From: Arion vulgaris
Lineage: Eukaryota > Mollusca > Gastropoda > Stylommatophora > Arionidae
Reading direction: 5' to 3'
Assembly (NCBI GenBank): GCA_020796225.1
Contig: CM036754.1
Span: 19,668,867-19,732,866 of the forward strand
DNA length: 64,000 bases
Shown one piece after another: positions 18,357 through 28,846 of this stretch. Both the position numbers and the translations under genes were made by a program. Under the pieces are notes generated by a model. The model was not told the origin of the DNA. It was given only the letters and a program-made list of their open reading frames with translations, and ran no database searches. Each line of letters begins with the position of its first letter. Within the stretch, counting starts at the first letter, position 1.

Positions 18357-18715
18357 ATTGATTGATTGATTGATTGATTGACTGAGTGATTGATTAATAA
18401 GACCAGCATCAATGCACTCTGGTGAGTAACCATGCGTGCTCCGATCGCTCTCTAACACACTCAGTGCACGAACTTCGTAGCACCAACGAGGGTTCCTGCT
18501 GTAATTTAGAAGTTGGTAAAAATATTTTGTAGGAATTTTATTTTAAAAATCTTCCTAATGAATTTTGTCCGGGCAGTGACTTTCCAATCTTCTTTTCTCG
18601 ATTGTTGAACTGCCAAGAGTTCTTTTATGTGCTCAACTTGAACACAGGATCTATGTTTTATCGTCCGTCTCCGGCAGAACTATATACTCGATTTCACATA
18701 CACTGTAAAAATACC
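18357..18715 (-). mobile_element. Repeat family H with (TTGA)n end
   Basis: Starts in ATTGATTGATTGATTG and continues with GGTGAGTAACCATGCGTGCT, GTAGGAATTTTATTTTAAA and TTTTATCGTCCGTCTCCG. Collinear with 34740-35110. If the tetranucleotide is a 3' tail the element reads on the minus strand. Confidence 0.7.
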
Positions 18716-19142
18716 CCAACGGCTTCACAAGGAAGAGAATCGTGTACTTTTGAAACGCGTGGCGAGCACCTATCTTCTGCGCCACAGAGGCTTCCCACAT
18801 TTTAATGTTTTTATTTTTATATGGGAAAAACACGGAAAACATAATCGCGAAGTTCATCTTCAGACAACAGAGGAGTTGAAAAATTGGGAACCTGTGAACT
18901 TTTCTAATGCACCAAGAAATATCATTTTCAGTTCTAGAATGTACTATAATATTTCGTTGCAAAATATGAATATATCATTTCACTTTCTATTTGCTATTGT
19001 TAGATTATGTTGGATTATGTTCACAGAATAGTTCCAACAATCATATGATGTAAGAAGTTCAACAGCTTTTGTAACGATTTCTGATCTTTTAAATAAAAAC
19101 GGTTATGTCTAACGTGGAGCAACAAAGCAGTCCACAGAGCAT
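18716..19142. other. No recognised element
   Basis: Overlapping short open frames on both strands (18651-19031) have no domain. Confidence 0.4.
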
Positions 19143-19143
19143 T

Positions 19144-19368
19144 CACTAACTACTTTAGAAGTATAGTACTTCACTAACTACTTTAGAAGTATAGTACTCC
19201 TTCACTAACTACTTTAGAAGTATAGTACTTCACTAACTACTTTAGAAGTATAGTACTCCACTAACTACTTTAGAAGTATAGTACTTCACTAACTACTTCA
19301 GAAGTATAGTACTTCACTAACTACTTTAGAAGTATAGTACTCCACTAACTACTTTTGAAGTATAGTAC
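19144..19368. repeat. 28-bp tandem repeat, 8 units
   Basis: Units of CACTAACTACTTTAGAAGTA plus TAGTACTY, 28 bp each with one 31-bp variant. Each unit has the small palindrome ACTTTAGAAGT. Confidence 0.95.
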
Positions 19369-19849
19369 AAGTTGGTGTCCGTAAACTTTGGAGGAAGAAA
19401 AAGGTTATTGCAGTAATGCTTATGACTTGTACTTAAGCAGAACCGTTTGAGAAGAATATTTCGTTAGATGAACAGGTTGATTCGTTGTCTTTGAGATGAT
19501 TTCCTCATAAAATTATGGCATAATTTTTAATAATTTATCTTGTTTTTCACGTTTCAATATTGTTAACCATTTCATTGTGCAACCTATTTTAGTGAGTAAA
19601 TAAATAGCTCTGTTTGATCCCAAAGGTATGCGTCGACACCAGCTAGTATGACATCAGACAACCTAACTGTTTATCCTGGTTTCCATAGCAACAGTAAAGT
19701 TCATAGTCAAATTGATAGCATTTTCGCATACAGTGGTCTTCAGTATCAAACTATAAACCATATATGAACCTAAAAATGAAATAGTACTCAATCTAATTAT
19801 TGACGGTAAGCATCGCTTTAACACTGTGGTAAGATTTATTAGATTTACG
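19369..19849. other. No recognised element
   Basis: AT-rich, featureless to me. Confidence 0.4.
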
Positions 19850-20046
19850 GGGGACACACATGTCTGGCAATGACTTCCGGGGACACAAATGTCTGGCAAT
19901 GACTTCCGGGGACACACATGTATGGCAATGACTTCCGGGGACACAAATGTCTGGCAATGACTTCAGGGGACACACATGTCTGGCAATGACTTCCGGGGGC
20001 ACACATGTCTGGAAATGACTTCCGGAGGACACAAATGTCTGGCAAT
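19850..20046. repeat. 29-bp tandem repeat, about 6.8 units
   Basis: Unit GGGGACACACATGTCTGGCA plus ATGACTTCC. Because 29 is not a multiple of 3, all three minus-strand frames stay open and give Cys/His-rich peptides, which are not genes. Confidence 0.95.
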
Positions 20047-20324
20047 CAAATTGAACATGGACCTACATAAGTAATGAACCTACTGCCAAGTAATAAGACG
20101 GACGTGTTAGTTTCCACGTCAAGCTAAGCTCTTCAGAACAAGAGTTATAGACTGCATGTCTTTCTTTAAACATCTTGATCTCACAGTATTGGAAATCAAA
20201 CCAGACTCTCCCAAATAGTGTTATTACAAACAAAGTAAGCATCAAAGCTGATATATATATATATACTAGCTGATACAACAATTCACATAAAATTATATTC
20301 CCCAACATTTACTTATACAAACAC
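20047..20324. other. No recognised element
   Basis: Includes a short AT run at about 20252-20264. Confidence 0.4.
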
Positions 20325-20705
20325 ATTGTACTCTGACAATAAGTGATAGAAGACAACTAGTCACTATCGAGATGACGTGTCTACGTAGAATGCTATGAGT
20401 AGCAAGAAGAGACATGTTTAGAAATGAAGACATCAGGAAAAAGTGGGTACACCATCAGTACTAAACTTTATCAAGAAGAAACAAATTAAATGGTTAGGCC
20501 ACATAAACAGATTACTAACAGGCAGTGCAGCACAGAGAGCAATGTTGCTCCGATACAGTGAATACAAAGCAAAAGGCCAGCCACGCAAAAAGTGGATCTC
20601 AGAGATCGATAACAGATGCGACGAAAGACAGTGTTTATGATGTGCACACAAAGGCCCGTTCTAGAAATTTCTTCTTATCCTGACGTTGTGAGTTAAAACA
20701 GGAAT
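20325..20705 (+). mobile_element. RTE-like LINE tail
   Basis: Encodes TPSVLNFIKKKQIKWLGHIN and then RLLTGSAAQRAMLLRYSEYK, the cleanest plus-strand copy of the tail. The same 3' limit as other copies (CCTGACGTTGTGAG). Confidence 0.8.
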
Positions 20706-20854
20706 GGAGAAAAGAACAAAAGAGCAAACACATTAGATATATAAGTAACTATCTATGTTGGAATAAGTAAATACAGATTTCTATGTGAACACAAGTGGAA
20801 GATTGGTTACCAGAAAACATGAAGATTGGTAACTATACAAACTAACTTAATACT

Positions 20855-21104
20855 TTTTTTTTCTTTGCGTTCGTTCTTTACGACCAATTTTAATCATTCT
20901 TTGTGATATGTTTGATCTTTGCCAAGAACGTGTAAACGTTGCACATTTGTTTTGTAGGCCCATAAACGCATAAGGCTTCTACACGTTTATGACATGCATC
21001 CGATTTCATCCAAACCTCCTTAATCGCCTCTTACGACATGCGTGACAGGTAGCAATGGTTCTATTCTTTACACCCCAAATTTGGGCCCGGTAACCACTCG
21101 GGCG
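20855..21104 (-). mobile_element. SINE family B, full length
   Basis: A 250-bp minus-strand copy between 10-bp repeats ACTTAATACT (20845-20854 and 21105-21114). The tail is reduced to a T/C-rich run at left. Confidence 0.9.
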
Positions 21105-21264
21105 ACTTAATACTGAAACTGGTATATTAGAAGACTCCCGACGGACACAAACGCTAATTGATCATGTACCATTATTACTTTAATAGTACCACAGAGTCAG
21201 GCTATGAGACTATCAAGGAATCTATATTATCCAATACATTTTCAAAGTACAGGAGTTCATATAT

Positions 21265-21466
21265 TTTTTCCCGATCCAGAAGCACTTGAGCTTTTCAGCT
21301 CTTCGGCTCGGTGCCATGGACATCGTAACCCTTTGGTTCGGTGCCACGAACACAGTAAATCTGAGGAATCTGTGGCTTTTTCTGCCATCCCGCGGAATTG
21401 AACCCGCACACACAGAGGATAGTCACCCGTAGTCCAACGCGCTACGAACAAGCTGGGCAGACGGGC
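21265..21466 (-). mobile_element. SINE family D, full length
   Basis: A 202-bp minus-strand copy with poly-A (poly-T here) at left and a tRNA-like head at right, between 13-bp repeats GGAGTTCATATAT (21252-21264 and 21467-21479). Confidence 0.95.
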
Positions 21467-21534
21467 GGAGTTCATATATAAAATTGTTTCCCTTTCGCTT
21501 TTATTCTGCTCCCTTTTCCTAAAGGGAGAGTCTC

Positions 21535-21750
21535 GTGATTAGTTTTCTCCTATGATTTGATGTCAGCATTCAGGTTTGGCACTGATAGCACAATGATAGA
21601 AGAAAGATTGTGTTGAACAATGCTATTTTAGTGTTCATAGTAACATATTTACATTTCAAAATTGGTGTTATTTGTCACCTGATTTGTTTTGCTTTATTGC
21701 ATCTATGTTGGATTCGTTATTCTTCCATTTGCTGAAAAAAATACTTCATA
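21535..21750 (-). mobile_element. RTE-like LINE, upstream part of the tail
   Basis: Reverse complement of about 1-190: TTTCAGCAAATGGAAGAATA, then CATTGTTCAACACAATC on the minus strand. The sequence after it in the family is absent. Confidence 0.65.
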
Positions 21751-21764
21751 CTAAGCCAACCTCA

Positions 21765-21865
21765 CGACCAACTACCCTTACTCGACTCTTGGCGACATGC
21801 ATGGAAGATTGGAGTGCTTACTATTCTTTGCTTCTCTTCAAACCCCGGTAACTCACGGTGCATGC
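21765..21865 (-). mobile_element. SINE family A head fragment
   Basis: Contains the reverse of GCAAAGAATAGTA and a diverged CATGCATG block; tail missing. Confidence 0.45.
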
Positions 21866-22015
21866 AGTAAATATTTTCAAATATCTGATAGATAAGATAT
21901 AATGCAACATGATTGAATATATCCTAGGGTTTACATATGACCTCATTTTTGTGAACACGTCCTCATTTCACGAGTAAATCTGAGCGTCCACTAACAATTT
22001 TGAAAATTCGAAGAT

Positions 22016-22261
22016 TTGTCCGCAATTTTACAAGGCAAGACAAAATTACCACTCTGTCAGCAATCGATATCACGCGATAACCACGTAGTAACTGATGAAA
22101 TGTACATGTACTCTGAAATCGTGAAGATAGCACAGTACTTTTTTGCTATTCCAGCAGACAATACTTGGGTAGAAAGACTATTTTCTTTAACTCATGCCCA
22201 ATGGACCGATGAAAGAAATCGTCTTAGTGTGGATTCAGTCAATTTCACTTGTAAAATGTAA
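22016..22261 (+). pseudogene. hAT transposase C-terminal (dimerisation) remnant
   Basis: Encodes IAQYFFAIPADNTWVERLFS, then LTHAQWTDERNRLSVDSV, matching the hAT dimerisation block ('L..IPA.....ER.FSL....W...RN.L'). Only about 80 residues remain; no DDE residues or BED finger are seen nearby. Flanking sequence (21900-22420) shows no convincing inverted ends. It may instead be a domesticated hAT exon, but I see no splice evidence. Confidence 0.75.
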
Positions 22262-22418
22262 TTTCTAATATTTCACATAAAGGCAACTTTATGGAAATTT
22301 GATGCACAAGAAAGGCATTCTTAAAAAAACATGGATCAAAATTTATATGGAATTTAATGTTGGAAGGAAGTGTCCTCATTTCAGAAGATCAAAATATGTC
22401 AACCCTAATATATCTAGG

Positions 22419-22660
22419 TGGCGTCTGTGGCTTAGGGTTAGTGATCGGTCTATCGAACCCCGACGTTCTGAGTTCGAATCATGCTGCGGACAGTTTGATT
22501 GCAAATTGTTCCGCGTGGATTTTAACAAAAGGACGATGGCACTACCCGTTCAGAAAGCAATAGCAAACTACTGAACGTAATAATACCTAGAAAAATCACA
22601 AACAGCGTTACAAAGCTGGGGTTGATTCGCAAAGTCCTGTAAAGGATATGCAATTAATTT
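22419..22660 (+). mobile_element. SINE family J, full head
   Basis: A-box-like GTGGCTTAGGGTTAGTG and B-box-like GAGTTCGAATCATG start the element. The body has CCCGTTCAGAAAGCAATAGC and ACTACTGAACGTAATAAT, with a tail through GTCCTGTAAAGGATATGC. tRNA-derived. Confidence 0.8.
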
Positions 22661-22814
22661 TAACTTAATATATCTAGTAGAACAAAAGAAAGTTGCATAA
22701 ATAACACTAAACAAACAAACTTTGCAATATACTTAACTCAACAACGAGAACTTAGGTTTCTCCACAAGCTTTACTGTATAAGTGGTTAGACAGGAAGTAG
22801 AGACAAAGAAAAAG

Positions 22815-23160
22815 GGAGAGAGAGAGAGAGCGAGAGAGTTAGCTGTCGCCATTTCAAGGAGAGAGAGAGCGAGAGAGTTAGCTGTCGCCATTTCAAGGAG
22901 AGAGAGAGCGAGAGAGTTAGCTGTCGCCATTTCAAGGAGAGAGAGAGCGAGAGAGTTAGCTGTCGCCATTTCAAGGAGAGAGAGAGCGAGAGAGTTAGCT
23001 GTCGCCATTTCAAGGAGAGAGAGAGCGAGAGAGTTAGCTGTCGCCATTTCAAGGAGAGAGAGAGCGAGAGAGTTAGCTGTCGCCATTTCAAGGAGAGAGA
23101 GAGCGAGAGAGTTAGCTGTCGCCATTTCAAGGAGAGAAGAGCGAGAGAGTTAGCTGTCGT
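22815..23160. repeat. 39-bp tandem repeat
   Basis: About nine units of TTAGCTGTCGCCATTTCAAG plus a GAGAGAGAGAGCGAGAGAG run. The 39-bp (13-codon) period keeps one frame open in each direction, which explains the repetitive open frames. Confidence 0.95.
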
Positions 23161-24165
23161 CATTTCAAGGAGAGAAGAGCGAGAGATTAGCTGTCGCCAT
23201 TTCAAGGAGAGAGGACGAGAGGTTAGCTGTCGCCATTTCAAGGAGAGAGCGAAGAAGTTAGCTTGTCGCCATTTCAGGAAGAGCAGAAGTTGCTGTCGCC
23301 ATTGCAGAAGAGAGAGTGCTAGAATTTGCTTCGCCATTTAAAGGTAACAGCGAGAGAATTACTTTTACCATTTCATAGAGAAGAATGCAGAGCATTAGCT
23401 GTATATCCTAGGGTACATAGACCATTGGTGAAAGCGTCCCATTTCACAGAAACGATGACAAACAATTTGAAAATTCGCCATTTTCAAGAATGAGCAAGGA
23501 GTAGCTAGTCACTTCTCAGAAATCAGATTAGCTGTACCCATTTCAAGTGAGAGAAGCTGAAGAGAAATTAGTCAGCATTTACTGAGACATCAGAGAAATA
23601 GCTGGTCGTATTTAGAGCAGAGACCAAGACTAGCTGAAGAATTCTAGGAGGATTCAGTAATTTCCTGTGAATAATTCTATAGTAAAAGAGAGAGTTTTGG
23701 ACTTGATCAAGAAAGGCATTTAAAAGAAATAGATCACATTTATTTCAATTAAGTTGGAAGGAAGTGTCATTCAGAAGATCCATTTCAAGCAATAATCAGG
23801 AGTTGCTGTGGCCTTTAGGTAGGGAGAGCATGAGCTTGCTGTCGCATTTCAAGCAGAGAGCGGAAGTTTGATTGCGCAATTTCTAGGGGATTAACAAGAG
23901 GAGAGGCTCGCCATTTCAAGAGAAAGAGTACGAACGTTACTGTCGCCATATCAAAACAGCGAGCAAAGGAGGTTGATTGCAAAGCCTGTAAAGGAAGGCA
24001 ATTAATAATTTAGTGTCGCGAAATTAAAGAAAGTGAGAAATAACGAAAAAGAAATTTGCACAATACTTACCAAGAAGAGAACTGAGGTTTACAGCTGTCT
24101 GTATTTTAGAGAGAAGAGAGACAAGAAGAGATAGTGACGCCAGAGTTAGCTCGCCATTTCAAGTT
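23161..24165. repeat. Decayed array blended with a second copy of the left flank
   Basis: From 23161 the 39-bp units lose bases quickly. From about 23400 the sequence runs collinear, with many indels, to 21920-22815 (for example AGAAAGGCATT, GTTGGAAGGAAGTGTC, TTTGATTGC, TGTAAAGGA), while still carrying GCCATTTCAAG-like array words. At 24140 it returns to the array and then leaves into new flank. Likely a consensus error; see findings. Confidence 0.7.
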
Positions 24166-24629
24166 CACATTAACCATTGAAAATAATATTTTTTTCTGTC
24201 AACATTTTTAGAAAATAGGGATTAAAAGCAGTTCCACTAAACGCTTGTGAATCTGCCATTTTTGGTAACCTTGTTTTTATCCCATAGGCATCTGTTCCTA
24301 GCTGTCTGTTTTAGGCAGCAGTCGTCAATCATGCAATGTTAATTAATGACCTTTTAATCCCATTAAGCAGATTTTTGACGACCAGATGGTATAAAAATAT
24401 CTGTTTCCTTCAGTTTCAAATAGAGTTTTGTTGACAGGTTATTTAGAACTTACTTTTAAAACGATTTTCAAACATGTTCTTGAAATCATCTTTCGGTACT
24501 TAAATGTTTATCACATTAAGCCATTGATTGGTTAGCGAGTACATTGTACTTCCGCTAGAACCCCATGACAAGCTGTTGAGGCAGATCCGAACTTTAGTCG
24601 AAGTGTATGCATATTATCCTTTTTCGTCT
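24166..24629. other. No recognised element
   Basis: AT-rich, nothing recognised. Confidence 0.4.
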
Positions 24630-24631
24630 TC

Positions 24632-25062
24632 AGCGATCTCTGGTCATGCACTTCATTTACTGTGGACCACAGATTGGGCAGTCAGCCAGGACCATGCCGC
24701 GCTATGATACAGAGAGGCGGCCGCATCAGGCGGCCCGTAAGTGGGGCGGCATAAGCAGCGAAATAAAAATCATAATTGAATTTTATTTTAAAGAAAAAAC
24801 ATTTAAGGGGCGGCATTTCGAAGACTTGGATCATACTGAGAAAATATACCGCACGGTCCTGCAGTCAGCTTCAGGTCTGTCAGGTTTTCTCAAAGCTTAG
24901 TTTTCAGGTCGACTGGGTATGGCCACGTGCTTTCTTCGCAGCTAAACCAGGAGAGGACAGTCTTGCAGGATATGCTCCGGTGTCTGTTCCGCCAGCTGAC
25001 ACTGGAAGAGAGCTGTTTGATGTATTCCTAGTCTACATAAGTGTTTGTTGAGTCTGCAGTGT
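24632..25062 (-). mobile_element. LINE C-terminal fragment, 'RLRTGH' family
   Basis: Reverse complement of 38005-38260 in two pieces (CTTCAGCGATCTCTGGTCAT at left; TTGTTGAGTCTGCAGTGTCC at right), separated by a hAT MITE at 24687-24861. The coding content is the 'RLRTGHCRLN...CP..P' Cys-containing region that follows the RT in this family. Confidence 0.8.
24687..24861. mobile_element. hAT-type MITE, 175 bp
   Basis: Starts CAGGACCATGCCGC and ends in the inverse GCGCACGGTCCTG-like form, between perfect 8-bp repeats CAGTCAGC (24679-24686 and 24862-24869). GC-rich ends and AT-rich centre. Only copy seen. Confidence 0.9.
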
Positions 25063-25065
25063 CCG

Positions 25066-25440
25066 GCACTATATTATCCAACAAATATCTGAAGTCGGAG
25101 TAACGCTCGCCTGACAGAGTGAGGGACACTGCTGTTGAGGGGGGCAAGCCGTCACGCAAGAATACATTACAGTATCAACGTTAGATACACTGACTACGCC
25201 TGAATTCATAGAAATAAACCAAAATAAAAATCTAAAGTCCAACAAGAGACGATTAACTGTACAGATGATTAACTGTACATACCTCTGACGTCGGAAAACG
25301 CACACCTGTATGGCGGGAGACACTGATAAAAAGGAAAGCAGGCCTTCATGCAAAAATCAGTCGAAGCGCAATGGCTACACCGGAATTCATAGCAGACGAT
25401 CGCAACAGCAAGAAGAAGTAACTGTAAGATTTTACACAAA
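25066..25440. other. No recognised element
   Basis: Two loosely similar stretches containing GAATTCATAG and CAAGAGACGATTAACTGT-like words; class unknown. Confidence 0.35.
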
Positions 25441-25935
25441 AGGGGAAGACTGCAGTAAAACTTGGTAAAATATCGAAACAAGTACAAACAAAGTACTATA
25501 GTTTTATAAAATACAGAAACAGTGACGATAAACAGCAACGTAACGTTTCGACCAAAGGCCTTTATCAAGCAAACGATACAACAGGAATGACGAATTTTAA
25601 AGAACACTACAAATGGACGATTACAGAAAGATTCATTAGATCCTTTTGTTCATTAGATCCTTTTGTTCATTAGATCATTTTGTTCATTAGATCATTTTGT
25701 TCATTAGATCCTTTTGTTCATTAGATCATTTTGTTCATTAGATCCTTTTGTTCATTAGATCCTTTTGAATTTTTCTGTAATCGTCCATTTGTAGTATTCT
25801 TGAAATTCGTCATTCCTGTGTATCGTTTGTTGATAAAGGCCTTTTGGTCGAAACGTTACGTTACTGTTTATAGTCACTGTTTCTTATTTTGTAAAACTAT
25901 AGTACTTTGTTTGTACTTGTTTCGCTATGATTTTT
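25440..25935. mobile_element. Palindrome of Penelope-like ends around a 17-bp array
   Basis: Left arm (25440-25632) and right arm (25769-25935) are inverted copies of the Penelope-like terminal region, including CGTTTCGACC / GGTCGAAACG and ACTATAGTAC / GTACTATAG. No coding part lies between them, only the 17-bp repeat at 25635-25768. Confidence 0.85.
25635..25768. repeat. 17-bp tandem repeat, 8 units
   Basis: Units of ATTAGATCCTTTTGTTC with a C/A variant at one position, at the loop of the palindrome. Confidence 0.95.
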
Positions 25936-26094
25936 CATCAGAAAATGCAGCTTAAAACACATCTGAAGTCATACTGTATTATATAGTATCAAAGCTGATT
26001 AGTTATAAGTAGCTCTGCTAGAGCTGACTCGTGCCTTATCACTCATCTATTTACAATAAATAATAATGTTTTTCGCCATCTGATTACAAAATGG

Positions 26095-26252
26095 CAGTGG
26101 CGGCTCGTATTAAGGCCAGAGTGGACGGACTCCACCAAAATAATGTAACGTGCATTTATTATTTAATAAATTAAAATATACCTAACCCAAACCATGATTT
26201 TCCACGAAAATTTGAGTCTAGCCCACTCAACAAAGGATCACGAACGCCACTG
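26095..26252. mobile_element. hAT-type MITE, CAGTGGCGGCTCG family
   Basis: A 158-bp copy. The flanking 8-mers CAAAATGG and CAATATGA match at 6 of 8, a worn target duplication. The right end has lost part of the inverted repeat (GAACGCCACTG). Confidence 0.85.
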
Positions 26253-26344
26253 CAATATGATGTCGATATGGTCATCCACTTGTTTTTGACAAACTCCATA
26301 AGAATGTGTTTTCTTTTTTAATACTATAAAGTCTAAATACGAAG

Positions 26345-26574
26345 GGCATACTTCATTGCACTGGGTTTTCCCCATATGGCTCCGCCCTTGTCTCCCTAAA
26401 TGACACGTCATCTGCCGAGAGTGCTACACAAAGTATGAACTATGTAGCTCCAGAAACAATCCTAGGGGTCTCTGGAATAAAGGCAGTCGTGAACAGAACG
26501 TCGCTGTCCGGAATTGAACCTACGACCTTCGAAAAACAAAGGGCAAGTGCGTAACCACTTTGCCACATGGACAT
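26345..26574 (-). mobile_element. SINE family C
   Basis: Minus-strand copy. The right end holds the tRNA-like head (CCGGAATTGAACCTACGACC and AACCACTTTGCCACATGG). The left part has TGGGTTTTCCCCATATGGCT. Confidence 0.8.
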
Positions 26575-26719
26575 TCTGATTACATTGTTCTAAAACAGTT
26601 TCCGTTAAGAATAAAATACGTAAGACTTATATATCAATTAGGGAATTCAGAAATGATCTAGAACGCGTTATAGCGGCTGTAGCAAGCAAGGGATACAAGG
26701 AGAAGATCAGTACATCTTC
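26575..26719. other. No recognised element
   Basis: AT-rich gap between SINEs. Confidence 0.35.
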
Positions 26720-26875
26720 TTCTTCTTCAAAAGCTCCATATCGATAACTTGATAAACCACTCTTTGTGAACGCTATTCATTCCGAGCCTAAGAGCAATTG
26801 TACATTGTGACAGTTATGCGTCTACAAGTAGGACAGCACATACAATTTATGCAACGCTTTTTATGTACTAGCTCT
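26720..26875 (-). mobile_element. SINE family A, 3' half
   Basis: TTCTTCTTC tail at left, then AACCACTCTTTGTG, GAGCAATTGTACATTGTG-like and GCGTCTACAAGTAGGACAGC. Confidence 0.7.
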
Positions 26876-27094
26876 TTCGCTGCTACATACTTTCCGAAGG
26901 CTGAGCTAAAAATAACTACTCCTTGTTTCTAGGTCACAAACGTGAATGTACACCTATAGCAATGACAGTAACATGTATAACGTGTTAACACGTCTTTAGC
27001 CCACAGAGGAGAGATAATAACAGACATGTTAATGCGTCTTTAGAAGTGAATGGAAAAACGTATATATACGTCCTAGCAGCTAAAGGGCTAGGAT

Positions 27095-27335
27095 AGTTGT
27101 AGCTTAAGTAGAGTGAGCTGATCACAACCCAATCTTGATTCAAACTACGCGGCAGGCGGTTTGGAAGAAAATTCGTTTCCGTTGAATTTTTACAAATGGT
27201 AAAAATAATCACTATTCAGAAAGCAATGGCAAACTACTGTATATATACGTGGTGCCTAAAAAAATCAACGACTCGTTTACTGTAGTTGATGTCTACGTCC
27301 TGTAAAGAATATGCCACGATTTTCAACTTTCCTAA
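27095..27335 (+). mobile_element. SINE family J
   Basis: Head near GTTGTAGCTTAAGTAGAG, body TTCAGAAAGCAATGGCAAAC, and tail GTAAAGAATATGCCACG. Matches 22419-22660 and 28640-28846. Confidence 0.7.
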
Positions 27336-27420
27336 GCTCCTACCTCAGCCACCTCTTACGCCTTGTACGTCGCAGTATTACTATTCTTTGCTCCCTTTGC
27401 GAGCCCTGGCAATAAACGAG
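27336..27420 (-). mobile_element. SINE family A head fragment
   Basis: Reverse of the family A head: CTCAGCCACCTCTTACGCC and ACTATTCTTTGCTCCC. Confidence 0.6.
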
Positions 27421-27439
27421 TGAGGTCTGTACAGATATC

Positions 27440-27800
27440 TTACTTTCTCTTCTTCAATCCTGATTTGCCTCACAGCTTCATGGTAAGAAGAGATTTCTAG
27501 TACGGACTTTTGTGTGTGCTTCATAAATAGCGCCGTTCGTCACCTCTGTTATCTCTGAGGTCCACCTTTTGCGTGGCCGGCCTTTCGCTTTGTATCCACT
27601 GTATCGGTGCAACATTGCTCCCTGGGGCGCACTGCTTGTTGGTAATCTGCTTATGTGGCCGAACCATTTAATTTGTTTCTTCTGAATAAAGTTCAGTACT
27701 AATGTTATACCCACTTATTTTCCTGATACCTTCATTTCTAAACCTTCCTCTACTTGTTACTCCCATCATTCTTCGTAGACATTTCATCTCTAGATTGGTA
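27440..27800 (-). mobile_element. RTE-like LINE tail
   Basis: The minus strand encodes MGITLVLNFIQKKQIKWFGH, then QGAMLHRYSGYKAKGRPRKR and WTSEITEV, the least damaged tail of this family. It extends upstream through CGAAGAATGATGGGAGTAAC on the minus strand. Confidence 0.85.
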
Positions 27801-28388
27801 TGTCATGTTTAAAGTCATTTAGTAAGAAAGATTCAATGAAATTGTACCCAGATAAAGGAAAGTCACTTAGAGAAGCTACTGGCCACATCTGTAACCTCAA
27901 ACAATGTATGATAGGAGGTCCTCAGAAACGCAAAGGATGCTTTGTTACAAAGACAATCTAGTAGCATGCTCACAAGTACACGACAAAGAAAACATACATT
28001 GCTTGCTGACTCTCAGATGCCACACAGAGCGCTGGTGGAAATGTTATCACACGTGCCCGTGCGCGTGCCCTCACCATTCCAGCGCTCCCACGCGGCTTGT
28101 TTACTAGGCTATCACGCACTTTTCACAATGTGACCGGCTCGTGTCAATCCAGGACAATGCAGTTAAAGGAATTTAAATCTGAGCAATTTGGAATCCAAGA
28201 GAGGGAAGCATTCAGATAAAAATAGCATAAACTTCAACCATTAATTTTTCTTTTTTATTGCAAGAAGCAGAATCAGCTTTAACTAGCATTAAATTTAGAT
28301 CAATTATTCACGTAGCTAATTCTTTGTTCCAAATAATACAAAAATACTTAGGAGACTTGGAAAACGCTGCCAAATAAGTTAATGAATA
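27801..28388. other. No recognised element
   Basis: A GC-richer patch at 28025-28100 gives two overlapping Cys/His-containing open frames of 63-67 residues; no domain identified. Confidence 0.4.
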
Positions 28389-28392
28389 ATGT

Positions 28393-28430
<38 letters not shown>
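28393..28430. repeat. AT dinucleotide microsatellite
   Basis: About 18 TA units. Confidence 0.95.
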
Positions 28431-28435
<5 letters not shown>

Positions 28436-28635
28436 CGTCTGTAGCTCAAGCTGTAGTGAGAAGACCCTACCTGAGTAGGAATCTTGCAGCACAAAGTATA
28501 GCACTATACGCCTAGAGTTCTTGGAGGTTTTGGGTTTGAAAGAAAGCGGTACTCTACCCCACATAAACATGGGGGAAGGGTGAAAGCTCATAATTCATGG
28601 GGTAAAAGAAGAAAAGAAGAAGAAGAAGAAGCGGT
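28431..28635 (+). mobile_element. Probable SINE with tRNA-like head and GAA tail
   Basis: A-box-like CTGTAGCTCAAGCTGTAGTG at the start and a (GAA)n tail at 28606-28631. The B box is weak (GGGTTTGAAAG). Single copy here. Confidence 0.5.
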
Positions 28636-28639
28636 TGGT

Positions 28640-28846
28640 AGTAAGCTAGATCACAACCCAAGCGTATCTGATTAAACTCGCGGCGGCAAGTTTGTAAGCA
28701 AATTAGTTTCCATGGATTTTTACGAACGATGAAAATAGACCTCACCGTTCAGAAAGCAACAGCAAACTACTGAATGTATAAGTGGTGCCTAGAAAATCAA
28801 CGATTCGTTTACTGTTGTTGATGTCTAAGTTCTGAAAAGGATATGC
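28640..28846 (+). mobile_element. SINE family J, interrupted by Penelope-like element
   Basis: Body CACCGTTCAGAAAGCAACAG and ACTACTGAATGTATAAGTGG, ending at GAAAAGGATATGC where the Penelope-like copy entered. The rest (CCACGATTTTCA) resumes at 29913. Confidence 0.75.

Noticed and set aside
19144..20046. CRISPR-like look of regular 28- and 29-bp repeats
   Set aside because: Units are contiguous without spacers, and the surrounding sequence is eukaryotic.
21900..22420. Inverted ends for a hAT element around the 22016 remnant
   Set aside because: The similar words CCTCATTTC occur in direct rather than inverted orientation, and no 8-bp duplication was found.
22733..23337. Repetitive open frames (MATANSLALSLLE repeats and the reverse-strand equivalent)
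   Set aside because: The 39-bp unit is exactly 13 codons, so open frames are automatic; no start context, signal or domain.
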